The notes below the pieces were generated by a model. That model ran no database searches. It was not told the origin of the DNA and worked only from the letters and a program-made list of their open reading frames with translations. 18,454 nt of DNA, taken from Hyphococcus sp. (GTDB lineage: Bacteria > Pseudomonadota > Alphaproteobacteria > Caulobacterales > Parvularculaceae). This document shows positions 7,218 to 14,373 of the stretch, piece after piece. Each line of letters opens with the position of its first letter. Positions within the stretch are counted from its first letter, which is position 1. Both the position numbers and the translations under genes were made by a program. The stretch spans positions 1 to 18,454 of the forward strand of contig BQJG01000065.1 of NCBI GenBank assembly GCA_021604585.1, in the 5' to 3' direction.

Positions 7218-8276
7218 ATGCGCGTTGATCTGTTTGATTTTGAATTGCCAAGCGAACGCATTGCGCTGTCGCCGGCCAGCCCGCGCGATGCGGCGCGTAT
7301 GTCATGCGTTGCCGGAAGTAAGATTACTGACAAAACCGTGCGCGATTTGCCGATAATGCTGCGGCCCGGCGATTTGCTGGTGGCGAATGATACCAAAGTC
7401 ATTCCGGCGCAGTTGTTCGGTACGCGCGCGCCGCGCGACAAAAGCCAGAGCAGCGACGCCGTGGCGATTGAAGCGACGCTTCACAAAGATCTTGGGGAGA
7501 ATAGTTGGCGCGCGTTCGTGCGCCCGGCGAAGCGCCTGCGAGAAGGTGACGTCATTGAGTTCAAGGGCGGGCTGCGTGCAATCGTAAAATCCCGCGGCGG
7601 CGCCGAGGCGACGCTGGCCTTCGACACGGGCGGACACAATTTCTTCGCAGCGCTGGATGATGCGGGCGTCATGCCCTTGCCGCCCTACATTGCGCGCAAG
7701 CGCCCGGCGGGTGATGATGACAAAGTGAGCTATCAGACCATGTTCGCAGACGAAGCGGGTTCCGTCGCTGCGCCAACGGCGGGCCTGCATTTCACGCCGG
7801 ATCTCATTGCCGCGTTGAAAGCAAAAAACATTGATCAAACCACCATCACCTTGCATGTGGGCGCAGGCACGTTCCTGCCGGTCAGCGTCGACGACACCGC
7901 CGATCACAAAATGCACAGCGAATGGGGCGAGATCACAGAGGCGCAAGCGGCGCGGATCAATGAAACGCGTAAGGCTGGCGGGCGCATTATCGCCGTCGGC
8001 ACAACGTCATTACGCTTGCTTGAAAGCGCAGCCGATGATGACGGTGTGGTCAAACCCTTCGCAGCCGAGACCGATATCTTTATTACGCCGGGTTATCGGT
8101 TTAAGGCGGTCGATATGTTAATGACCAATTTTCACCTGCCGCGCTCGACCCTGTTCATGCTGGTTTGCGCTTTCGCCGGAACCGATGCGATGAAGGCCGC
8201 CTATGCGCACGCCATTGAAAATGAGTATCGATTTTATTCTTACGGCGACGCCTGCCTACTGGAGCGTATGCGATGA
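7218..8276 (+). CDS. queA: S-adenosylmethionine:tRNA ribosyltransferase-isomerase, QueA
   Basis: QueA moves the ribosyl part of S-adenosylmethionine onto preQ1 in tRNA (wobble position 34), forming epoxyqueuosine. The 352-residue length is standard. It begins M-R-V-D-L-F-D-F-E-L-P, the family N-terminus, and contains L-L-V-A-N-D-T-K-V-I-P-A, G-S-V-A-A-P-T-A-G-L-H-F at 181-192, H-V-G-A-G-T-F-L-P-V, and M-L-M-T-N-F-H-L-P-R-S-T-L-F-M-L near the end. The ATG follows GAGGG, which overlaps the stop of the preceding gene. Its 3' end overlaps csaA by 4 bp (ATGA at 8273-8276), so the two genes are probably translationally coupled. The step after QueA (QueG or QueH) is not encoded in this window. Confidence 0.97.
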   Translation: MRVDLFDFELPSERIALSPASPRDAARMSCVAGSKITDKTVRDLPIMLRPGDLLVANDTKVIPAQLFGTRAPRDKSQSSDAVAIEATLHKDLGENSWRAFVRPAKRLREGDVIEFKGGLRAIVKSRGGAEATLAFDTGGHNFFAALDDAGVMPLPPYIARKRPAGDDDKVSYQTMFADEAGSVAAPTAGLHFTPDLIAALKAKNIDQTTITLHVGAGTFLPVSVDDTADHKMHSEWGEITEAQAARINETRKAGGRIIAVGTTSLRLLESAADDDGVVKPFAAETDIFITPGYRFKAVDMLMTNFHLPRSTLFMLVCAFAGTDAMKAAYAHAIENEYRFYSYGDACLLERMR

Positions 8277-8611
8277 GCGAAATTTCTTTTGATGACTTCC
8301 TGAAAGTCGATATTCGCGTTGGAACCATCGAACGCGTCGAGCCCTTTGAAAAGGCGCGCAAGCCGGCCTGGAAGCTGTGGGTCGATTTCGGCCCGGAAAT
8401 CGGCGTCAAGAAATCCTCCGCCCAGATCACCGTGCATTATGATGAGGCGGCGCTTGTGGGACGTCAGGTGGCGGCGGTGGTCAACTTCCCGCCGCGCCAG
8501 ATCGCCGATTTCATGTCGGAAGTTTTGGTGCTTGGCTTTCCCGACGAGCAGGGTGAAGTGGTGCTGATCGGGCCGACGCAACACGCGCCCAATGGCGGGA
8601 GACTATTTTGA
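8273..8611 (+). CDS. csaA: CsaA-type tRNA-binding protein
   Basis: This 112-residue protein is a single OB-fold tRNA-binding domain of the EMAP/Trbp type. It starts with F-L-K-V-D-I-R-V-G-T-I and has K-P-A-W-K-L-W-V-D-F-G, G-V-K-K-S-S-A-Q-I-T and V-V-N-F-P-P-R-Q-I-A-D-F-M-S-E-V-L-V-L-G-F near the middle, all CsaA hallmarks. CsaA proteins are dimers described as secretion-related chaperones and as structure-specific tRNA binders. The gene overlaps queA by 4 bp at its start and tgt by 4 bp at its end. That tight placement suggests joint expression with tRNA-modification enzymes and perhaps a role at the tRNA level, which is inference. Confidence 0.94.
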   Translation: MSEISFDDFLKVDIRVGTIERVEPFEKARKPAWKLWVDFGPEIGVKKSSAQITVHYDEAALVGRQVAAVVNFPPRQIADFMSEVLVLGFPDEQGEVVLIGPTQHAPNGGRLF

Positions 8612-9735
8612 GCGCGGAATTTTCTTTCACGTTGAACGCGAGCGACGGACCGGCGCGCACTGGCGTCATCGACACGCCGCGCGGTGAGATCAGGACGCCG
8701 GCCTTCATGCCGGTCGGCACGGCGGGAACGGTCAAGGCGATGCTGATCGATCATGTGCGCGAGACGGGCGCCGATATCGTGCTCGGCAATACGTACCACT
8801 TGATGCTGCGGCCAACGGCGGAGCGCGTCGCCTCGCTTGGCGGTCTGCATCAATTCATGAACTGGCCGCGCCCGATTCTCACCGACAGCGGCGGGTTTCA
8901 GGTGATGTCGCTGTCGAAGCTGCGCAAGCTGACCGAAGACGGCGTCGCGTTTCAGTCGCATATTGACGGCTCGCGCCACATGCTGACGCCGGAACGCTCG
9001 ATTGAGATTCAATGCCTCTTGGGTTCCGACATTCAGATGCAGCTCGACGAATGTCCGGCGATCCCGATTGAACATGGCGCAGCGCGAGAATCCATGTTGC
9101 TGTCGGCGCGCTGGGCAGAACGCTCCAAACGCGCCTTTGAAGAAAAATCAAAACCGGGTCAGGCGCTGTTCGGCATCGTTCAGGGCGCGAACTACGAAGA
9201 TCTTCGCCGCGAAAGCCTCGACAAGCTGATGCAGATCGGGTTTCCGGGTTACTCGATCGGCGGGCTGGCGGTGGGCGAGGGGCGCGAGGAAATGTTTCGC
9301 GTGCTTGAATTCACGACGCCGCATATGGACGCCGCCCGCCCGCGATACCTGATGGGCGTCGGCAAGCCGGCCGACATTGTCGGCGCCGTGGCGCGCGGTG
9401 TCGACATGTTCGATTGCGTCGCGCCGACTCGGTCGGGACGCCACGGTCAGGCCTGGACGCGGGCGGGCGCGGTCAACATCAAGAATGCAGGGTTCGCCGA
9501 TGATCCTTCGCCGCTCGATCCCGGCAGCACCTGCCCCGCGAGCCGCGATTATTCCAAAGCCTATCTCCATCATCTCTTCCGCGCCGGCGAATATCTCGGG
9601 CCCATGCTGCTGACCTGGCACAACCTTCATTATTATCAGGAGCTTATGGCGGGCATGCGCGCGGCCATCGCGGCCGGGCGGTTTGCCGATTTTGTCGCGC
9701 AGTTTCGCGCCGAGACCGGCGAAGAGATTGTTTGA
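8608..9735 (+). CDS. tgt: tRNA-guanine(34) transglycosylase (queuine tRNA-ribosyltransferase)
   Basis: Tgt exchanges guanine-34 of tRNAs with GUN anticodons (Asp, Asn, His, Tyr) for preQ1. This 375-residue TIM-barrel protein carries L-T-D-S-G-G-F-Q with D93 as the base-exchange Asp, G-L-A-V-G-E-G (219-225), and G-V-D-M-F-D-C-V with nucleophile D269. The start is TTG at 8608, overlapping the csaA stop (TTGA) with GGCGGGAGA just upstream. The usual zinc site is three Cys (C-x-C-x-x-C) plus His. Here it reads S-T-C-P-A-S at 307-312, with H338 kept, so two of three Cys are Ser. All catalytic residues are present, so the enzyme looks active, but its metal site is atypical. Confidence 0.96.
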   Translation: MSAEFSFTLNASDGPARTGVIDTPRGEIRTPAFMPVGTAGTVKAMLIDHVRETGADIVLGNTYHLMLRPTAERVASLGGLHQFMNWPRPILTDSGGFQVMSLSKLRKLTEDGVAFQSHIDGSRHMLTPERSIEIQCLLGSDIQMQLDECPAIPIEHGAARESMLLSARWAERSKRAFEEKSKPGQALFGIVQGANYEDLRRESLDKLMQIGFPGYSIGGLAVGEGREEMFRVLEFTTPHMDAARPRYLMGVGKPADIVGAVARGVDMFDCVAPTRSGRHGQAWTRAGAVNIKNAGFADDPSPLDPGSTCPASRDYSKAYLHHLFRAGEYLGPMLLTWHNLHYYQELMAGMRAAIAAGRFADFVAQFRAETGEEIV

Positions 9736-9778
9736 AATTGGCTGAAAAATCAGCCGCCGAATCGGTTGACCGGGCGAT

Positions 9779-9846
9779 AAGCCGCCCCTATGTTCCGCGC
9801 CTTCCAAGGCGGTTGCCGCTTCACGGAGACGTGGGCGGCTTTTCTT
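9779..9846 (+). terminator. Probable intrinsic terminator after tgt
   Basis: AAGCCGCCC at 9779-9787 pairs perfectly with GGGCGGCTT at 9833-9841 (9 bp) and is followed by TTCTT. The 45-nt intervening segment can form an inner hairpin, GGCGGTTGCCGCTT. The position, 43 bp past the tgt stop and just before tRNA-Lys, fits the end of the queA-csaA-tgt transcript. The large loop lowers certainty. A smaller hairpin, GGCTGA-AAAA-TCAGCC, lies at 9740-9755. Confidence 0.5.
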
Positions 9847-9893
9847 TGCCGGGTATCGCAAGTGATCGTTTCGCGCTGTCCGTCGCCGTTCGT

Positions 9894-9969
9894 GGGCCCT
9901 TAGCTCAGCCGGTAGAGCAACTGACTTTTAATCAGTAGGTCGATGGTTCGAATCCATCAGGGCTCACCA
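9894..9969 (+). tRNA. tRNA-Lys: tRNA-Lys (TTT)
   Basis: This is a complete 76-nt cloverleaf. The acceptor is G-G-G-C-C-C-T paired with A-G-G-G-C-T-C (one G-U pair). The D-arm is A-G-C-C-G-G-T, the anticodon stem CTGA/TCAG encloses the loop C-T-T-T-T-A-A with anticodon TTT, the T-arm contains G-G-T-T-C-G-A-A-T, and the 3' CCA is encoded. It sits alone between the tgt terminator and the convergent DUF885 gene. No integrase is nearby. Confidence 0.97.
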
Positions 9970-10035
9970 GTTTTCTCCAGCATGCTTAGCAACAGTGACG
10001 CTGGACGTTTCGCCGCTCGCTTTCGGTGCGATCTG

Positions 10036-11874
10036 TCACTTCGCCGTCTCGCGCGCGATATATCCGTCAATCACGCGATCAAGCACCGTCATCGGCACAT
10101 TGCCGCCAAGCACCACCGCGTCATTGAACTGGCGGAAATCAAACTTGTCGCCGAGCGCGGCTTTGGCTTTCTCACGCAAGCGGACAATCGCTGAGTGGCC
10201 GACTTTGTAGCCACATGCCTGGCCCGGCCAGGCGCAATAGCGGTCGACTTCGCTTTGGACCTCTTCCGGGTTTGAACCATTATTGGTGACGAACCAGTCA
10301 ATCGCTTCGGCGCGTGTCCAGCGTTTAGCGTGCAGACCTGTATCGACCACGAGGCGGCAGGCGCGGAAGGCGAGCGACTGCAGATAGCCGAGCCGCCCGA
10401 CCGGGAAGTCATCATAAACGCCAAGCTCATCGGCGATCTGTTCGGCGTAAAGCGCCCAGCCTTCGGAATAGGCGTTGAACGCGAGCAGCGAGCGGATCAG
10501 CGGTTGCTTGAACGCATACTCGCCCTGCCAGACATGGCCCGGGATGGCTTCGTGATAGGTGAGATCGGGCAGGGAGAAGCGGCTGTGCAGATCTGGCGTC
10601 CTGAGATTGATCCAGAAATGTCCCGGTTGTTTGCCGTCAATCGAGCCGGCGCCGCCATAGGCGCCCGGTGCGCCGGCCTCAACGTCTTTCGGTATACGTG
10701 TCACCTCCAGAAAGCCGGGCACGAGCGTTTCAAAAGCTTGCGGCATCCGCGCGCGAATGTCGGTGAGCGTCGTTTCAATTACGTCCATGATTTCCGCGCG
10801 CCCGGCATCGCCCGGTGAGAATTTATAACGCGGGTCTTCGGCAAGCGCCGTCATTCGCGCGCCAACCGAGCCGTCTGTGTAGCCAATGGAGCGCAGGATC
10901 GGGTCCATGCGCGCATGCAAGCTCTCCAATTCGTCGCGGCCCATCTGATGTACTTCATCGGGCGACATGGTGGTGGTCGTGCCGGCTTTCAGCGCCCAGG
11001 CGTAGTAGGCCTCGCCCTCGGGTTTGGCCCAGATGCCGGCGTCGCTCGTGGCGCGCGGGGCCAGCGCTTCGAGCGCTGCAATCTGTCGCTCTATGGCGGG
11101 TCCGATTTTGCTTTCCGCAATGGCTTTGGCTTTGTCTGCGTAATCACCGCCGAGGCTTGTCGCTTTCGTTGCGAGTGTCGCCACAATGCCCCAGTTTTCC
11201 ACCGGGGTTGTTCGCGATGTATACATTTGGCCCAGCGTTTTCGTCATCAAATAATCAGGCAAGATCACGCCGAGCTCACCGGCGGCGATCGTGCGTTCAG
11301 TTTCTCCGTCGAGCTGGTCCGCATAGGCTTCCATCCGCGCGAGATACGCGCCGGCGTCTTCTATTGTTTCAATCGTGTGCGATGAATCAAGGAAAGTCGG
11401 TATCTCGACAAAGGCGCCGGTGTTCTGTGCGACCGCATAGGGGCTGTTGCGGTATGACCAGTTGGAGTTGAGCAGCGCGACATCGCCATAGGGAAAATCG
11501 AATCCCTCCGCTGTGGTCTCAAAAACCGTGCGCACCACATCGATATTCAGCGCGTCGTCCGGCGCCATGGCTGCGGTGTCGACTTTGCGGAGCCGCGCGA
11601 GCGTCTCGCGCACGCCGCTTTCGATTTTTGCCTGGCCCGCCGGCGAACGATCAGTGAGCTTTGATTTGAGACCAAGATATTTTCCCGTGTCGATGCCGGC
11701 GCTCGACGCGCTTTCAGGATAGGCGGCGAGGATTTGATCGGTGATCTCTTGCAGCAGCTTCGCGGAGTTATCGTCAGTTGCGGCTTCGGGCGCCTTGGAA
11801 CAGGCCGCGGGCAGGACGGAGATGGCCGCCGTGGCGGCTGAGGAACAAAGAAGCGTGCGGCGAGACAGTTGCAT
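10036..11874 (-). CDS. DUF885 family lipoprotein, probable metallopeptidase-like
   Basis: This 612-residue protein belongs to the DUF885 family, uncharacterised proteins with a metallopeptidase-like H-E-x-x-P-G-H motif. The motif H-E-A-I-P-G-H is at about 441-447, followed by a downstream S-E-G-W-A-L-Y-A-E that probably supplies another metal ligand. The N-terminus has a twin-arginine element S-R-R-T-L-L (4-9), a hydrophobic segment and a lipobox L-P-A-A-C with Cys25. It is therefore likely exported by Tat and then lipidated. The start at 11874 follows GGGAG; an upstream in-frame ATG at 11973 would add an Arg-rich stretch that spoils the signal. It is downstream of the small membrane ORF and the tautomerase on the same strand. 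Its substrate is unknown. Confidence 0.92.
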   Translation of the reverse strand: MQLSRRTLLCSSAATAAISVLPAACSKAPEAATDDNSAKLLQEITDQILAAYPESASSAGIDTGKYLGLKSKLTDRSPAGQAKIESGVRETLARLRKVDTAAMAPDDALNIDVVRTVFETTAEGFDFPYGDVALLNSNWSYRNSPYAVAQNTGAFVEIPTFLDSSHTIETIEDAGAYLARMEAYADQLDGETERTIAAGELGVILPDYLMTKTLGQMYTSRTTPVENWGIVATLATKATSLGGDYADKAKAIAESKIGPAIERQIAALEALAPRATSDAGIWAKPEGEAYYAWALKAGTTTTMSPDEVHQMGRDELESLHARMDPILRSIGYTDGSVGARMTALAEDPRYKFSPGDAGRAEIMDVIETTLTDIRARMPQAFETLVPGFLEVTRIPKDVEAGAPGAYGGAGSIDGKQPGHFWINLRTPDLHSRFSLPDLTYHEAIPGHVWQGEYAFKQPLIRSLLAFNAYSEGWALYAEQIADELGVYDDFPVGRLGYLQSLAFRACRLVVDTGLHAKRWTRAEAIDWFVTNNGSNPEEVQSEVDRYCAWPGQACGYKVGHSAIVRLREKAKAALGDKFDFRQFNDAVVLGGNVPMTVLDRVIDGYIARETAK

Positions 11875-12000
11875 TGGTGAAGCTCCCGGAATTAGCGTTA
11901 GCCGCACCGTGCCGCGGCGACGGCGCCAACGCAACTGCGATGCTCGGGGAGCGGCAAGAAAGCGCGCCGCCACAACTGTGACGGCGCATTTTTTTGGTGT

Positions 12001-12090
12001 TTAGGTGAGTGCATTGTAGGCGTAGAAGGCCGGCGCCAGGGCTGCCGTTATAACGGCCACACAGGACAGAACGGCGAAAAAACGAATCAT
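12001..12090 (-). CDS. Putative 29-residue single-pass membrane peptide
   Basis: A short open frame runs from ATG at 12090 to TAA at 12001. The peptide starts M-I-R-F-F-A-V-L-S and is almost entirely hydrophobic through the middle, ending A-F-Y-A-Y-N-A-L-T. It could be one membrane helix or a signal-like peptide. A strong AAAGGAG ribosome-binding site lies at 12097-12103, about 6 bp before the ATG. This is better than the sites of several larger genes here. It occupies the gap between the tautomerase and DUF885 genes on the same strand, where it would be co-transcribed. No family is recognised. A missing homologue set would make it doubtful. Confidence 0.5.
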   Translation of the reverse strand: MIRFFAVLSCVAVITAALAPAFYAYNALT

Positions 12091-12147
12091 GACGCGCTCC
12101 TTTCAGTGCTTTGAGTTGCTTCGATTTTGACGGCGGCCAATCTACAG

Positions 12148-12372
12148 TTAGGCGGCTTTGCCTGCCGCGATGGCGTGAACCGCTGCGGCGTTGAGCAGTT
12201 GCCCGCCGATGGCCCAGTCGCCCTGATTGACTTCCTGAACACGAACCCAGGTGTAAGGGCGCATATTTTCACCTTCGACGGCGATCATCGCCTCGGTGAC
12301 GCGGTCGATGATTTCCGCTTTCTGGTCTTTGGTGAATACGTCTTTGATGACATCAATTGTTACGAGCGGCAT
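12148..12372 (-). CDS. 4-oxalocrotonate tautomerase family protein
   Basis: This 74-residue protein matches the 4-OT family: initiator Met followed by Pro (the catalytic N-terminal base after Met removal), I-D-V-I-K-D-V-F-T, then Y-T-W-V-R-V-Q-E-V and G-D-W-A-I-G-G-Q. Such enzymes are small oligomeric tautomerases or hydratases. The Arg equivalent to Arg11 of the archetypal 4-OT is not evident, so the true reaction may differ. The start at 12372 follows AAGGAG; a longer reading to 12447 has no such site. It is divergent from the winged-helix regulator gene, 146 bp away. Confidence 0.9.
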   Translation of the reverse strand: MPLVTIDVIKDVFTKDQKAEIIDRVTEAMIAVEGENMRPYTWVRVQEVNQGDWAIGGQLLNAAAVHAIAAGKAA

Positions 12373-12518
12373 TGGGTTTCTCCTTTTTTCTGTTGTGCCG
12401 GGACGAGGTGTCGCGCCGCGGCGGATGAGTAGGGTGTACCCCTCCATGGCGGCAAAAATCCTGAAGAGGATCTGGAGAAATTCGGGAGATTTTAGAAATT
12501 ACGGTATAAGCGGCGGCG

Positions 12519-14078
12519 ATGATTTATACGTTTGAGAATTTTGAACTTGATGCAGGCCGGGTCGAGCTGCGCCGGGACGGTGACACGGTTGCGATAGAGC
12601 CGCAGGTCTTCGCACTGTTGTTGCTGCTGGTTGAGAGCGCCGACCGGATGGTGTCAAAAGATGAGATTATCGAGAAAATCTGGGATGGCCGCATCATATC
12701 GGAATCGGCACTCACCAGCCGGATCAAATCCGCACGCCATGTGCTGGGCGATGACGGCAAGGCGCAAAAATACATCCGCACCATACATGGAAAAGGTTTC
12801 CGGTTTGTCGCGGCGGCAAGGCCCGTCTCATCTGCAAGGGCGGCTGTCGCCCCCGCGCCGAATGTGGTTGCAATCGACAACACAGACGCCGCAGCAAAAC
12901 CATCCATCGCTGTTCTGCCGTTTCGCTTGGTTGGGGTCGCAGGTCCTTATGCGCCGATAGCCGACGCCTTGCCGCATGAGCTGATTTCAGAATTATCGCG
13001 GCTGCGTTGGTTGTTTGTCATTGCACGCGGGTCGACATTCCGCTTTCGGGGCGTGGATCCAGATATTGGTGAAATCGGCCGTGCGTTGGGCGTTCGTTAT
13101 TGTTTGTCAGGCGCGATCGAAGTTGCCGGCGCACGCATCATCGTTACGGTTGAGCTCGCCGATACGCGCGATGGCGGCGTCGTCTGGGCGGAGCGCTATG
13201 TCGCGACGGTCGATGATATTTACAATATCCGTACACAGATAGTTTCCAGCATTATCTCTTCGCTCGAAATTCAGATACCGATGCATGAGGCCCAACGAGC
13301 AAGGCTGATCGCGCCGGAAAATCTCGACGCCTGGTCCGCCTATCATCTGGGGCTGACGCATCTTCACCGTTTTAACACCAAGGATAATGATGCAGCGACA
13401 GCAATGTTCGAGCGCGCTTTGTCGCTCGATCCCCGCTTTGCGCGTGCTCATGCCGGACTGTCATCGTCTAAATTTCAGGATGCGTTTTTGCGCTACAAAG
13501 ACGATGTCGACGGCGCGCGCAAGGCGGCGCGGCAACATGCGGAGCGCGCGGTGGAGATTGACCCGCTCGATCCATATGGAAACTTTGCGCTGGGGCGCGC
13601 CCACTGGATTGAAAACAATATCGAAGGCGGCATGGGCTGGTTGGAGCGCTCGGTACAGTTAAGCCCGAATTATGCGCAAGGCGTTTATGCGCGTTCCTGG
13701 GCGGACGCCGTGATGGGGCGTGCGGAGATCAGTCGTGAAAATGTCGATCTGGCGTTGGCGCTCAGTCCGCTCGATCCGTTTCGTTATGGCATGCTGGGCG
13801 TTCGCGCCTTCACCTATCTGATCGATGGAGATGATGCGCAAGCTTCACACTGGGCGGAACAGTCTGCACGCACGCCAGGCGCCCATGTCCTGATTGCGAT
13901 GATTGCGGTTGTGGCGCACGCCGCCAATGGCGATCATGAAAATGCGGCGCGCTGGGCGGCGAATGTGCGGGCGCGCCATCCGACGGTCAGTCAGAAAGAG
14001 TTTTTTATCTCATTCCCGTTCAGCCACGAGAAAACCCGCCGACGCGCGTCAAAGGCGCTGGCGAAATACGGATTTTAG
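12519..14078 (+). CDS. One-component regulator: winged helix, TolB-like domain, TPRs
   Basis: This 519-residue protein has a Trans_reg_C/CadC-type winged helix at about 3-98 (Y-I-R-T-I-H-G-K-G-F-R-F motif), an Ala/Pro linker, and a TolB-N-like domain at about 128-255 starting K-P-S-I-A-V-L-P-F. This is followed by TPR-like helices to the end (for example A-T-A-M-F-E-R-A-L-S-L-D-P-R-F). There is no phosphoreceiver domain and no clear membrane segment, so it is a cytoplasmic one-component regulator of the CadC-like group whose sensing domain binds something unknown. It is divergent from the tautomerase gene and may regulate it. The gene ends with TAG, and the same frame stays open for 30 more codons. 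Confidence 0.9.
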   Translation: MIYTFENFELDAGRVELRRDGDTVAIEPQVFALLLLLVESADRMVSKDEIIEKIWDGRIISESALTSRIKSARHVLGDDGKAQKYIRTIHGKGFRFVAAARPVSSARAAVAPAPNVVAIDNTDAAAKPSIAVLPFRLVGVAGPYAPIADALPHELISELSRLRWLFVIARGSTFRFRGVDPDIGEIGRALGVRYCLSGAIEVAGARIIVTVELADTRDGGVVWAERYVATVDDIYNIRTQIVSSIISSLEIQIPMHEAQRARLIAPENLDAWSAYHLGLTHLHRFNTKDNDAATAMFERALSLDPRFARAHAGLSSSKFQDAFLRYKDDVDGARKAARQHAERAVEIDPLDPYGNFALGRAHWIENNIEGGMGWLERSVQLSPNYAQGVYARSWADAVMGRAEISRENVDLALALSPLDPFRYGMLGVRAFTYLIDGDDAQASHWAEQSARTPGAHVLIAMIAVVAHAANGDHENAARWAANVRARHPTVSQKEFFISFPFSHEKTRRRASKALAKYGF

Positions 14079-14373
14079 GTCGGTTTTAACGCGCCGCAGA
14101 GTTGGCGTGCGATGGCTGATAACTATGCGTCGCTGCGCGCGAATGTGCGGGCGCGGCGGCGGGAAAGCTGATGAAGTTTGCTGCGTATGAGCTCGGCGCC
14201 AGCTTAGCGTTGATTTTCAAAGGAGGCGCCTTAGCGCAGTTATTTCGCTGCGACATGCGCAATGGCGTAAGGAATTCCGGCCTTTCTAGCGCAAATTTGC
14301 CCCTCGATGTTTGCATTGTTATAGTTGGCTGTATTCTTGTTCAACATAGTCACTATACGGAAGGTATGGGGAG
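14079..14373. other. Gene-poor region before the metalloprotease gene
   Basis: These 295 bp contain no gene I can support. After the TAG of the regulator gene the same frame remains open to a TGA at 14169-14171 and encodes A-N-V-R-A-R, a word also found near the end of the regulator. The underlying 17-bp sequence repeats exactly 180 bp apart. A 68-codon frame starts at 14171, overlapping that TGA, but looks unlike a protein. From about 14280 the DNA becomes visibly AT-richer and probably holds the promoter of the next gene. Confidence 0.4.

Noticed and set aside
7302..7946. 214-codon minus-strand frame opposite queA
   Set aside because: Shadow of a clear queA; no motif and no ribosome-binding site.
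9148..9861. 237-codon minus-strand frame opposite the 3' half of tgt
   Set aside because: It overlaps a well-supported tgt with intact catalytic residues; its product is Arg/His/Ala-rich with no recognisable domain.
9790..9903. 37-codon frame between tgt and tRNA-Lys
   Set aside because: It runs through the terminator hairpin and into the tRNA gene, and lacks a ribosome-binding site.
10815..11471. 218-codon plus-strand frame opposite the DUF885 gene
   Set aside because: Arg/Ser/Cys-rich composition typical of an antisense frame; the DUF885 reading carries signal peptide and metal motif.
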